DNA of 64,000 bases from Pasteurella skyensis (lineage in GTDB: Bacteria > Pseudomonadota > Gammaproteobacteria > Enterobacterales > Pasteurellaceae): contig NZ_CP016180.1 of assembly GCF_013377295.1 (NCBI RefSeq), positions 1,488,001 through 1,552,000 of the forward strand. The letters run 5' to 3'. The notes beneath the pieces are model-generated. The model was not told the origin of the DNA. It saw only the letters and a program-made list of their open reading frames with translations, and searched no databases. Below, piece by piece: positions 10,010 through 17,023 of the stretch (position 1 is the stretch's first letter; each line of letters starts with the position of its first letter). The translations under genes and the position numbers were made by a program.

Positions 10010-10034
10010 TTACTGAGCCTGTCGAAGTGTTGGG
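10010..10034 (+). repeat. Intact copy of an interspersed repeat
   Basis: The 25-base unit has core CTGAGCCTGTCGAAGTG and ends in TTGGG. The reverse complement matches the reconstructed insertion site of the IS110 element (12037-12047 joined to 13355-13368) in 24 of 25 positions. It belongs to the widespread class of short intergenic GAGC.TGTCGAAG repeats. Confidence 0.65.
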
Positions 10035-10089
10035 TGTTTGGGCACTGAATTAGTTTGGTGAGCGTTCTCTTATACTTGTATTATAAAAA

Positions 10090-10119
10090 AGCCCTACTAT
10101 TATAAATAACAGTAGGGCT
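10090..10119 (-). terminator. Terminator downstream of the methylase remnant
   Basis: AGCCCTACT pairs with AGTAGGGCT around TATTTATAA. On the minus strand it runs into TTTTTTAT, so it fits termination of the minus-strand methylase gene. Confidence 0.7.
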
Positions 10120-10228
10120 GTTGAAGTTAAACCCCAGCGAGATAAAATTCGATAAAAGAGCGAGATAATTCTATTTTTATTTTATTTCACATATAGAAAT
10201 AGTATTACATTTCTCGCTTTATCTATAT

Positions 10229-10708
10229 TTAAAACTTATAAACCAAATTATCCTCATACCTATTATTATGACTAACATAAGACTTTACTGTAATACGTTC
10301 ACAGTTTTCAAAACTTTCCCAGTTGTCTATTTTTGCTTCCTGAATATAATCAATAAATCTAATAAACTCTGATTTAGTCGAGCTGAAGAATATATAGGGT
10401 GGCTTCGTCAAATTGATTAGCCTTAGAAAATCAATTAAATCAAAGTAAGTCGCTTGCTTATATGATTTTTGATTGGTGCATAAGTACGGTGGATCAAGTA
10501 TTAGTAATACCTTTTCTTTATCTTTAAACTTGGGTTTTTAATAATTTTAGGCTTTAATGATTTCGGTATTTTGCTGCCTTTTTCAATATCTATTAACTGC
10601 TTGAGTAATAACTCTCTTAAAACATTAATATCATCTATATATTGCAATGCTTCTGTGTAGTTATCAAAGTCGTTATAGATAACACGAGCCTGTGGTTTAA
10701 GAATTTTT
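10229..10708 (-). pseudogene. DNA adenine methylase (D12 class) remnant, truncated by IS copy 1
   Basis: Two fragments of a phage-type N6-adenine methyltransferase. The upstream fragment (about 10501-10708) reads ARVIYNDFDNY, the conserved middle of this family. The downstream fragment (10229 to about 10530) carries the catalytic DPPYLCTNQ motif, then PYIFFSSTKSEF and the usual C-terminus. The two are in different frames; a lost base near 10530 would restore a continuous reading into VLLILDPPYL. The spacing suggests an internal deletion as well. The N-terminal AdoMet-binding part is missing because the insertion element begins at 10709. It is not expected to be active. HP1-like Haemophilus phages encode such enzymes, so a prophage origin is plausible. 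Confidence 0.8.
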
Positions 10709-11798
10709 GGCATAGTAGACAAAATAGTTGGTAAAAAATGGGTTAAAGCTTTATATTACTGTGCTTTAGCCCACTTTTTTGAAAATGAATAAAAAACTTG
10801 TCCTTTTTGTCATAAAACGAATATTCACAAATATGGTACCCAAAATAATGTTCAACGTTATAAATGCTCTATTTGTAATAAAACTTTTACCTTCAAAAAA
10901 TCCTTAAATTCAAGCCAAATTTGGCTAGATTACACAGAAGGTAAACAAACCTATAAGCAACTAGCAATTAAATATAATTGCTCTGTTAGAACTATTCAAA
11001 GATATGTTTTAAAAGCCCCTAAAACGCCATTAAATATCCCACAAAATAATAAATTGAACTTAATGATGGATACCACTTTCTTTGGTCGAAATTTTGGTGT
11101 TCTCGTTTTTATGGACACTTTATCAAAGAAGGTAATTTATCATCAAATTGTGACAACAGAAAAAAATCTTTATTATCTATTAGCAATGAATAAATTAAGA
11201 GAAAAAGGCTATATTATTCAATCTATTACTTGTGATGGAAGACGAGGATTATTAAGAGATTTTTTAAATACGCCTGCACAACTTTGCCAATTTCATCAAA
11301 TAGCAAATGTAATAAGGAAATTAACAAGGAACCCTAAATCTGAAGCGGGAAAAGAGCTAAAAATATTAGTTAAAACATTAAAAAATAGCTCTAAAAACGA
11401 GTTCTATATTAATTTACATTATTGGTATTTAAAACATAAAGAATATTTAAATGAACGCTCCGATAAAATAAATGAAAAGGGTAAATATCCTTTTAAACAT
11501 CGTAATATAAGAAGTGCTTACAGGAGCTTAAAATATAATATGGATTATTTATTTACTTTTGAAAAATATCCTGAATTAAATATAGAAAAAACAACAAATA
11601 GGCTTGAAAGTTTATTTGGAGAACTTAAACGAAAACTATCTAATCATAATGGTTTAACCAAATACCATAAGATTATGTTTATAAAAGATTTTCTAAATAA
11701 AAGGAGTTGGTAATTATTTATAAAATAATAAAAACCAACTCATTTGTCTACTATGGGCATAGCTCCTCAAAATTACCAACTATTTTGTCTACTATGCC
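10709..11798 (+). mobile_element. IS256-like insertion sequence (zinc-binding variant), copy 1
   Basis: A 1,090-bp element bounded by GGCATAGTAGACAAAATAG and its reverse complement, present three times in the window (also 23264-24353 and 31855-32944). This copy has no recognisable target duplication: left flank GAATTTTT, right flank GATTAATT. The flanking genes do not join either. A deletion or recombination after insertion is likely. The right end carries two tandem versions of the terminal repeat. Confidence 0.9.
10785..11713 (+). CDS. IS256-like transposase with zinc ribbon, copy 1 (needs a -1 shift)
   Basis: DDE transposase. The continuous frame begins just before KTCPFCHKTNIH, giving CPFC and CSIC zinc knuckles, then a helix-turn-helix (YKQLAIKYNCSVRTIQRY) and a catalytic core with MMDTTFF, CDGRRG and RLESLFGE supplying Asp, Asp and Glu. 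No start codon exists in that frame. ATG at 10785 reads M-N-K-K in another frame, and a -1 shift on the A6 run at 10791-10796 would join it to T-C-P-F-C. Without the shift only the 219-residue core from an internal ATG (11054) could be made. All three copies share this feature. Confidence 0.75.
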
Positions 11799-12000
11799 GA
11801 TTAATTTAAGAAAAAAGATGACTTTAAAAAAAGCAACTACTCGTGAAGTTGGTAATACTAGAGAAAAAGGCTACAATACTTCTCAGAATATTGGTTATCA
11901 GCAAGGTCGAAAAGTAAAATTGAACCACGGCGTGAATGGCAAAGAAACTCCAAAATTGACCGCCAACTAAAAAATAAACCCGGTTATTTCTGACTGGGTT
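11799..12000 (+). other. Gene remnant of possible phage origin plus terminator
   Basis: No intact gene. One plus-strand frame reads a basic stretch, KIEPRREWQRNSKIDRQLK, to a stop at 11992. Upstream the same frame has several stops. A second frame is open to 11970 but starts inside the IS. The first looks like a conserved C-terminus and could come from a phage replication protein, but I cannot confirm that. AAACCCGGT / ACTGGGTTTT (about 11976-12003) forms a plus-strand terminator right after it. Confidence 0.35.
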
Positions 12001-12036
12001 TTATTTCTCTATATGTAACACTCTTTCATTTTCTAT

Positions 12037-12047
12037 CCCAACACTTC
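12037..12047 (+). repeat. Left half of the repeat split by the IS110 element
   Basis: CCCAACACTTC is the reverse complement of the right part of the intact repeat at 10010-10034. Joined to GACAAGCTCAGTAA (13355-13368) it rebuilds that repeat with one mismatch. The shared CTTC marks the junction. Confidence 0.65.
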
Positions 12048-12100
12048 CCATATTGTTTTAACTCTTCCCACATTTATCTCGATCTATGAGGTGTAGTTAT

Positions 12101-12250
12101 ATTGGTTGGGTTTATGAAGTAGAGCTTGTAAATATCCTTAGGTTAAAAACCTGTGTCGAAGATATAACCTACTTCAACTCCATATTCATCCCGAATGGTA
12201 TCCTGAGTAACACTATTAGTGCTAGCTCGTATAAACAAGGTTGAGGAACA
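12101..12250 (+). ncRNA. Candidate IS110 bridge RNA
   Basis: The non-coding left end folds into what looks like two loops. Loop 1: TGAAGTAG (12115-12122) pairs with CTACTTCA (12169-12176), with a tip hairpin AGGTT-AAA-AACCT (12140-12152). Its 3' arm TGTCGAAGATA (12154-12164) is complementary to the right IS/target junction at 13348-13358. Loop 2: AATGGTATC (12194-12202) equals the right-end terminus at 13343-13351 and is followed by a CAC-TATTA-GTG tip (12211-12221). Bridge RNAs with target and donor loops are known for IS110 elements. A matching left-target guide and right-donor guide were not convincingly found. Confidence 0.5.
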
Positions 12251-12253
12251 AAT

Positions 12254-13237
12254 ATGAATAACACATTCTACATTGGTATTGATATTGCTTGCAAGAAGTT
12301 TGATGTAGCGATTTATAAAGAAAATAAAAAAGCCCTACATAATACTTTTGATAATGATAAAAAAGGGTTTGAATCATTATTAAAATGGATTAACAAAGAT
12401 ACTCAAAATCTACACGTTGTAATGGAAGCAACTGGTATTTATTGGGAAGAATTAGCCTATTTTCTCTATGATAAAAAGGCAAAAGTAAGCGTGATTAACC
12501 CTAAATGTATCAAGGCTTATGGCATTGGACAAAATCTTAGAAATAAGACCGATAAGATAGACGCAATGCTTATTGCTCGTTTTGCGGCAAAAGAGCAACC
12601 ACAAGCGTGGCAACCACCACCAAAGGCTCAACGTGCATTATTATTAAGATTACGACAGCTAGAACATCTTAAACAAGCTGAGCAAAAAGAACGTACTCGG
12701 ATTAAAATGATGTCAGATAGCGAAAGTATTTCAAGTGCAGAGCGTTTGGCTAATTTCTTGCGTGAAGAAATAAAAGCTTTTGAAAAACAAATTGATGAAA
12801 CAATCAAAACGGATACAATGCTCAAACAAAATGCAAAATTATTATCAAGCATTCCAGAATTAGGTAAAAAAAGTGTTGCTTGGTTACTGGCTTATCTTGG
12901 CGATGGCTCTCGTTTTAAAAATGGAAAAGCTGCAGCTGCTTATGCAGGCTTAACTCCTATGCACCATCAATCAGGCAGTAGCATAAATGGTAAACCGAGA
13001 ATATCAAAAATTGGACAAACGGATATTCGTAAAATTTTATTTATGCCTGCGGTTGCCTATAGTTTTGGGAATTATAAAGATAGAATTTATAAGACTTTTG
13101 TTGATAATTTACTGGCAAAAGGGAAGGATAAAAAAGTGATTATCGTGGCTTTAATGCGTAAATTAGTGGCCATTGCTCAAACAGTATTAAAAAATCAAAT
13201 GCCTTTTGATGCAAGTTTACACCAAAAGACAATGTAG
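12254..13237 (+). CDS. IS110-family transposase (DEDD recombinase)
   Basis: RNA-guided recombinase that moves the element. In the 327-residue protein the RuvC-like N-terminal domain has Asp10 (GIDIACKKFD), Glu58 (VMEATGIYWE) and Asp100/Asp103 (NKTDKIDA), the DEDD set. A coiled-coil-like stretch follows (about 125-185). The C-terminal domain shows the conserved SIPELGKKSVAWLLA helix and AAYAGLTP...SGSSINGKPRISK, where the catalytic serine of the family lies. It is full length with no frame damage, so the element is potentially active. It starts at an ATG 4 bases after GAGGAACAAAT. Confidence 0.93.
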   Translation: MNNTFYIGIDIACKKFDVAIYKENKKALHNTFDNDKKGFESLLKWINKDTQNLHVVMEATGIYWEELAYFLYDKKAKVSVINPKCIKAYGIGQNLRNKTDKIDAMLIARFAAKEQPQAWQPPPKAQRALLLRLRQLEHLKQAEQKERTRIKMMSDSESISSAERLANFLREEIKAFEKQIDETIKTDTMLKQNAKLLSSIPELGKKSVAWLLAYLGDGSRFKNGKAAAAYAGLTPMHHQSGSSINGKPRISKIGQTDIRKILFMPAVAYSFGNYKDRIYKTFVDNLLAKGKDKKVIIVALMRKLVAIAQTVLKNQMPFDASLHQKTM

Positions 13238-13350
13238 TTATTAACAATAAATGTTATACAGATTTTAGAGGATAAAATATTCTCTAAAAATATAAGACAC
13301 CATTATTAATGTTAAAAAATAAAAAATTTTCTTGCTATTTCTAATGGTAT

Positions 13351-13370
13351 CTTCGACAAGCTCAGTAACC
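13351..13370 (+). repeat. Right half of the split repeat
   Basis: CTTCGACAAGCTCAGTAACC begins at the inferred right end of the IS110 element and completes the repeat begun at 12037-12047. Confidence 0.65.
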
Positions 13371-13765
13371 GAGAACAGGAACATCGATCACAGAGGTCAA
13401 TCAAGAACGGAGGCGCAGTATGATTATTGATCTAATTTGTAAATTTTTATTGAAATGTGACCGCTATGATTATGTCTTATGATGTTTTGTGGAGATTTTA
13501 TACCGAGCAACGGGAGGATATACGCAAACAAGTTTGCTAATCCTCCCCTACGGTCGATCTTTTTAACTTTTTGATTTATAAATGGTTTGTAGCAAAGAAT
13601 TTAATGAGCGAAGCGAGTGGAGTATCCTCTCGTAAGCTAAATTAAAACCACACAACTAACCGAGAACGAAAATATCATTACTCATTTGTTATTTTTAACT
13701 ATTTATTGATAAAGACAGTAACTATCAGTAGAATCAATTCTTACCTTTTTTATTTATGATGATAT
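13371..13765. other. Non-coding stretch with a strong hairpin and uptake-signal half
   Basis: No coding sequence is supported. It holds a single uptake-signal-like tract ending GTGACCGCT (about 13431-13467). A two-part hairpin follows: GGGAGGAT (13512-13519) with ATCCTCCC (13540-13547), enclosing GCAAAC/GTTTGC (13524-13529, 13532-13537). AACCGAGAAC occurs directly repeated near 13368 and 13661, and a GAGCGAAGCGAG tract near 13607. This looks like repeat debris between the island and dsbD. dsbD transcription probably starts at its right end. Confidence 0.5.
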
Positions 13766-15475
13766 ATGTTTTTACGATCTCTGCTGTTTATTATTAGTAT
13801 TGCCATTTCTGTTTCGAGTTATGGGGATCTGTTTAAGAAAAATCAGCCTCACTATTTGCCAAGTGAGGAGGCATTTGCTTTTTCTGCGGTGCAAGAGGGA
13901 GAGGCAATTCAGCTTAGGTGGCAGATTGCTCCTGATTATTATTTGTATAAGGATAAAATTCAGGTTGAGGCGGTAAAGGGAAAGGTTGGGATACTCGATT
14001 TGCCTGTAGCACAAAAATATGTTGATCCTTTTTTTGGTGAAGTGGGGGTTTATAAGGATCTATTGACCATTAGGGTACCAGTCGTTTCTTCTACTGTTGA
14101 TTTTGATTTGAATGTGGAATATCAAGGGTGTACTGAGGGTTTTTGTTATCCTCCTCAAACTCAAACAGTCCATTTTAGTCAGAAACTAGCGGTAACATTT
14201 GATCAAAAATTTGCAAATTTTGATTCAAATCGTACCGCTTATGATTATAAAAATAAGCTGTCTGACAATCCTATTTCGCTGTTTTGGTTTTTAATCTTGG
14301 GGATTGGATTGGCGTTTACACCCTGTGTGATGCCTATGTTGCCATTGCTTTCTTCTATTGTGCTTGGTCAACAGCAACGTCCGAGTGGTAAAAGGGCGCT
14401 ATTGCTGAGTGTCAGCTATGTGCAGGGGATGGCGCTGACTTATAGTTTACTCGGATTAGTTGTGGTGAGTATTGGTTTACCTTTTCAAGTGGCGTTGCAA
14501 AGCCCTGTTGTGTTGATTAGTTTAAGTGTTGTGTTTGGGTTGTTTGCTTTGTCGATGTTTGGGTTATTTGAGATCACTTTGCCAAATAAATGGCAACAAA
14601 AGTTGAATCAGATTAGTCAAAACCAACAAGGTGGATCCCTTCAAGGGGCGTTTGTGATGGGAATGGTGGCAGGTTTGATTGCCTCTCCTTGCACCTCTGC
14701 TCCACTTTCAGGTGCGTTACTCTATGTTTCTCAAACAGGTAATTTTTGGGTTGGTGGTTTTGCGCTGTATTTACTTGGTTTAGGTATGGGTATTCCGCTT
14801 ATTTTGGTTTCTCTGTTTGGACATCAAATATTACCTAAATCTGGAGATTGGTTAGTGAAAGTGAAAATAGCCTTTGGGTTTATTATGCTTGCTTTGCCCA
14901 TTTTTTTATTGAGTCGTATTATTCCTCATTATGTTGAGCCTCTGTTGTGGTCTAGTCTGGCAATGGCTTTTTTGATTTGGTTGCATTTTCAACTCCCTCG
15001 CCAACAAGTGTGGTATAAAATAGTGCATATTGGGTTATTTATGTTGATAATAGTCAGTGCCAAACCTTTCTTTGATTTTATTTGGAATAGTCATTCAGCT
15101 CCACCAAGTAAAGTGACATCTACGTCTAATATCATTAAAGTCACCAGTTTTGCCGATTTACAACAAAAAGTAACCGCTTACAAAGGTAAGAAAATGATGC
15201 TAGATCTTTATGCTGATTGGTGCGTTTCTTGTGAAATGTTAGAAAAAGACACTTTTTCCGATCCAAAAGTCAAACAAAAATTGGATCAATTTATTGTTTT
15301 AAAAGCAGATTTAACTAAAAACACCGCTAAAAATAAAATACTAATGAAAAAATTAAAGATTTTAGGTCTACCCTCTGTTTTATTCTTTAACGAACAAGGT
15401 CAAGAACAAATCCAAAAACGTGTCACTGGATTTATAGACGCAAAGGATTTTTTAAAAAGATTGGATAGTTTATAA
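13766..15475 (+). CDS. dsbD: Thiol:disulfide interchange protein DsbD
   Basis: Carries electrons from cytoplasmic thioredoxin across the inner membrane to periplasmic reductases (DsbC, CcmG). The 569 residues (E. coli 565) comprise: a signal peptide; an immunoglobulin-like alpha domain with the cysteine pair in GCTEGFCYP; a membrane domain with TPCVMPM and SPCTSAPLSG cysteines; and a thioredoxin-like gamma domain with C486-V-S-C489. The linker between the alpha and membrane domains is encoded by an inverted uptake-signal pair. Several cytochrome-c-type proteins lie just downstream and need reduced haem-site thiols, so the context fits. Confidence 0.96.
   Translation: MFLRSLLFIISIAISVSSYGDLFKKNQPHYLPSEEAFAFSAVQEGEAIQLRWQIAPDYYLYKDKIQVEAVKGKVGILDLPVAQKYVDPFFGEVGVYKDLLTIRVPVVSSTVDFDLNVEYQGCTEGFCYPPQTQTVHFSQKLAVTFDQKFANFDSNRTAYDYKNKLSDNPISLFWFLILGIGLAFTPCVMPMLPLLSSIVLGQQQRPSGKRALLLSVSYVQGMALTYSLLGLVVVSIGLPFQVALQSPVVLISLSVVFGLFALSMFGLFEITLPNKWQQKLNQISQNQQGGSLQGAFVMGMVAGLIASPCTSAPLSGALLYVSQTGNFWVGGFALYLLGLGMGIPLILVSLFGHQILPKSGDWLVKVKIAFGFIMLALPIFLLSRIIPHYVEPLLWSSLAMAFLIWLHFQLPRQQVWYKIVHIGLFMLIIVSAKPFFDFIWNSHSAPPSKVTSTSNIIKVTSFADLQQKVTAYKGKKMMLDLYADWCVSCEMLEKDTFSDPKVKQKLDQFIVLKADLTKNTAKNKILMKKLKILGLPSVLFFNEQGQEQIQKRVTGFIDAKDFLKRLDSL
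14188..14239. repeat. Inverted uptake-signal pair inside dsbD
   Basis: AGCGGTA (14188-14194) and TACCGCT (14233-14239) face each other around TTGATCAAAAATTTGCAAAT. The pair is translated in frame as part of the linker KLAVTFDQKFANFDSNRTAY after the DsbD alpha domain. Elsewhere in the window such pairs lie between genes. Confidence 0.75.
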
Positions 15476-15546
15476 AAAAATAGTACATACATTAATAATG
15501 TAAACTATGTTAAAATTTCGCTATTATTCATTCAAAAAATACAAAT

Positions 15547-16329
15547 ATGAACGATTTATTTATTATTGATTCCCACTGCCATTTGAATTCATTAGACTAT
15601 AAAACTCGTCACAAGAATGTAGATGAAGTATTAGACAATGCGTTGCAACGTGGTGTAAAACAGGTTATTTCTGTTTGTACTACATTGAGCGATTTTGTGG
15701 AAATGAAACAATTGACAGCTCATCGTAATGAGGTTTTTCTGTCTTGTGGGATGCATCCTCTTAATGTCGAAGATGAGCCTTTTGAGAAACAACGATTGAT
15801 ACAACTTGCGGATGATCCAAAAGTGGTGGCCATTGGTGAAACAGGATTGGATTATCACTATACCCCTGAAACTAAAGCATTACAGTTATCCATTTTTGAG
15901 CAACATATTGATGTTGCCAATCAGTTATCAAAACCATTAATTGTTCATACACGTTCCGCTCGTGAAGATACGATGAATTTGTTGGAAAATCATAATGCTG
16001 AAAAATGCGGTGGTGTTTTACACTGTTTTACGGAAGATTATGCGATGGCAAAAAGAGCGTTAGATATTGGGTTTTATATCTCGATTTCAGGTATTATTAC
16101 CTTTAAAAATGCAAAGGAACTTCGCGATGTGGTCAGAAAATTGCCACTAGAGAGGCTATTAATTGAAACCGATTCACCTTATTTAGCCCCTGTGCCATAT
16201 AGAGGAAAGCCTAATCAACCTGCGTATGTACGTGAAGTTTGTGAATATATTGCAACATTAAAAGGTCTATCAGTCACAGAATTGGCTAGCATTACCACTC
16301 AAAATGTGCAAAAATTATTCAACATCTAA
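15547..16329 (+). CDS. ycfH: TatD-family metal-dependent hydrolase (YcfH type)
   Basis: Predicted metal-dependent DNase/hydrolase. In the 260-residue TIM barrel the metal ligands are recognisable: SHCHLN (His10, His12), GETGLDYHY (Glu), a PLIVHTRSA histidine, LHCFTED and ETDSPYLAP (Asp). Sequence order and length follow E. coli YcfH closely (HPLN, HYTPETKALQ). It lies 71 bases after dsbD on the same strand and may be co-transcribed. The physiological substrate of YcfH is not well established. Confidence 0.93.
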   Translation: MNDLFIIDSHCHLNSLDYKTRHKNVDEVLDNALQRGVKQVISVCTTLSDFVEMKQLTAHRNEVFLSCGMHPLNVEDEPFEKQRLIQLADDPKVVAIGETGLDYHYTPETKALQLSIFEQHIDVANQLSKPLIVHTRSAREDTMNLLENHNAEKCGGVLHCFTEDYAMAKRALDIGFYISISGIITFKNAKELRDVVRKLPLERLLIETDSPYLAPVPYRGKPNQPAYVREVCEYIATLKGLSVTELASITTQNVQKLFNI

Positions 16330-16393
16330 CCGCTTATTTTTAAGTGGAAATAACAAGCAATTTTTTAATGTTTAATTTAAGTAAGGATAAATT

Positions 16394-16921
16394 ATGAGAG
16401 CGATGGTTAAGTATTTTTTAATGTTAGTAGTGCTATCTCTGCACATTGTACTTGTGGGGAGTGTTAATTATGCCTTTCCAAGTTATGAGGAAACTATTGT
16501 AACTGGAATGGAAGCAAAACGTGTCGATAAAGATGGTCCTATCAGTAAATCAAACCCTGCTGATGGACAAATCAGAGATGCTTATTTTATTTTTACCGAA
16601 AACCCTGAAACGAAAAAAATTATGGTTTACCGTAATGAAGATACAGGTTGGGGATTACCGTTTTACTTTAAATTTAATTCCGCAGACGTTCAAGCTAAGG
16701 CGCAAGCTTATGCAAATGAGAAAAAACGTGTTCAAGTAAAATATTATGGCTGGCGAATTAATATGCTCAGTGAGTTTAGAAATATTATTTCTATTAAGTC
16801 ACTAGATGAAGCTGAAGAAGTCTCTCGTCCAATTTTTAGCTATATTTTATATGTGCTTTTATTACTTACCTTTTTGGTTTCAATACAATTGATTAGAGGT
16901 TGGTTTGATAGTGAAAAATAA
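16394..16921 (+). CDS. DUF1523-family membrane-anchored protein
   Basis: Function unknown. The 175 residues have one N-terminal hydrophobic segment (about 7-28) and one near the C-terminus (about 149-168). Between them lies a periplasmic-size domain with the family-typical YRNEDTGWGLPFYFKF signature. It starts at ATG 16394 after AAGGATAAATT. It follows ycfH by 64 bases and precedes the imelysin gene, which has its own promoter. Assignment to DUF1523 is from memory of the YRNEDTGWG pattern. Confidence 0.7.
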   Translation: MRAMVKYFLMLVVLSLHIVLVGSVNYAFPSYEETIVTGMEAKRVDKDGPISKSNPADGQIRDAYFIFTENPETKKIMVYRNEDTGWGLPFYFKFNSADVQAKAQAYANEKKRVQVKYYGWRINMLSEFRNIISIKSLDEAEEVSRPIFSYILYVLLLLTFLVSIQLIRGWFDSEK

Positions 16922-16956
16922 ATTTTTTGCTAAGTGAACCGTATTGCAAATCTAAT

Positions 16957-16989
16957 TAAGATTGATTCTTATTTATTTTTTGTTATACT
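16957..16989 (+). promoter_or_regulatory. Promoter of the first imelysin gene with a palindrome over the -35
   Basis: TTGATT (16962-16967) and TATACT (16984-16989), 16 bases apart, give a good promoter. The palindrome TAAGATTGATTCTTA (16957-16971) covers the -35. By my count it matches the Fur 7-1-7 consensus at 9 of 14 positions, so iron control is possible but weakly supported. Confidence 0.45.
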
Positions 16990-17023
16990 CTGCTCTGTCA
17001 TTTTTACACAAAAAGGAAACTCT

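Larger units (their letters stand above)
12044..13354 (+). mobile_element. IS110-family insertion sequence
   Basis: About 1.3 kb. Boundaries are inferred from the split repeat: CTTC occurs at both ends (12044-12047 and 13351-13354), and removing the element rebuilds a repeat present intact at 10010-10034. There are no terminal inverted repeats, as is normal for the family. A non-coding left end of about 205 bases precedes the transposase. The right end after the stop codon is about 115 bases. The exact crossover within CTTC is unresolved. Confidence 0.75.

Noticed and set aside
11707-11970. An open frame running from the IS right end into the flank
   Set aside because: It starts inside the IS terminal sequence and overlaps another candidate remnant frame; no family features. 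Treated as chance.
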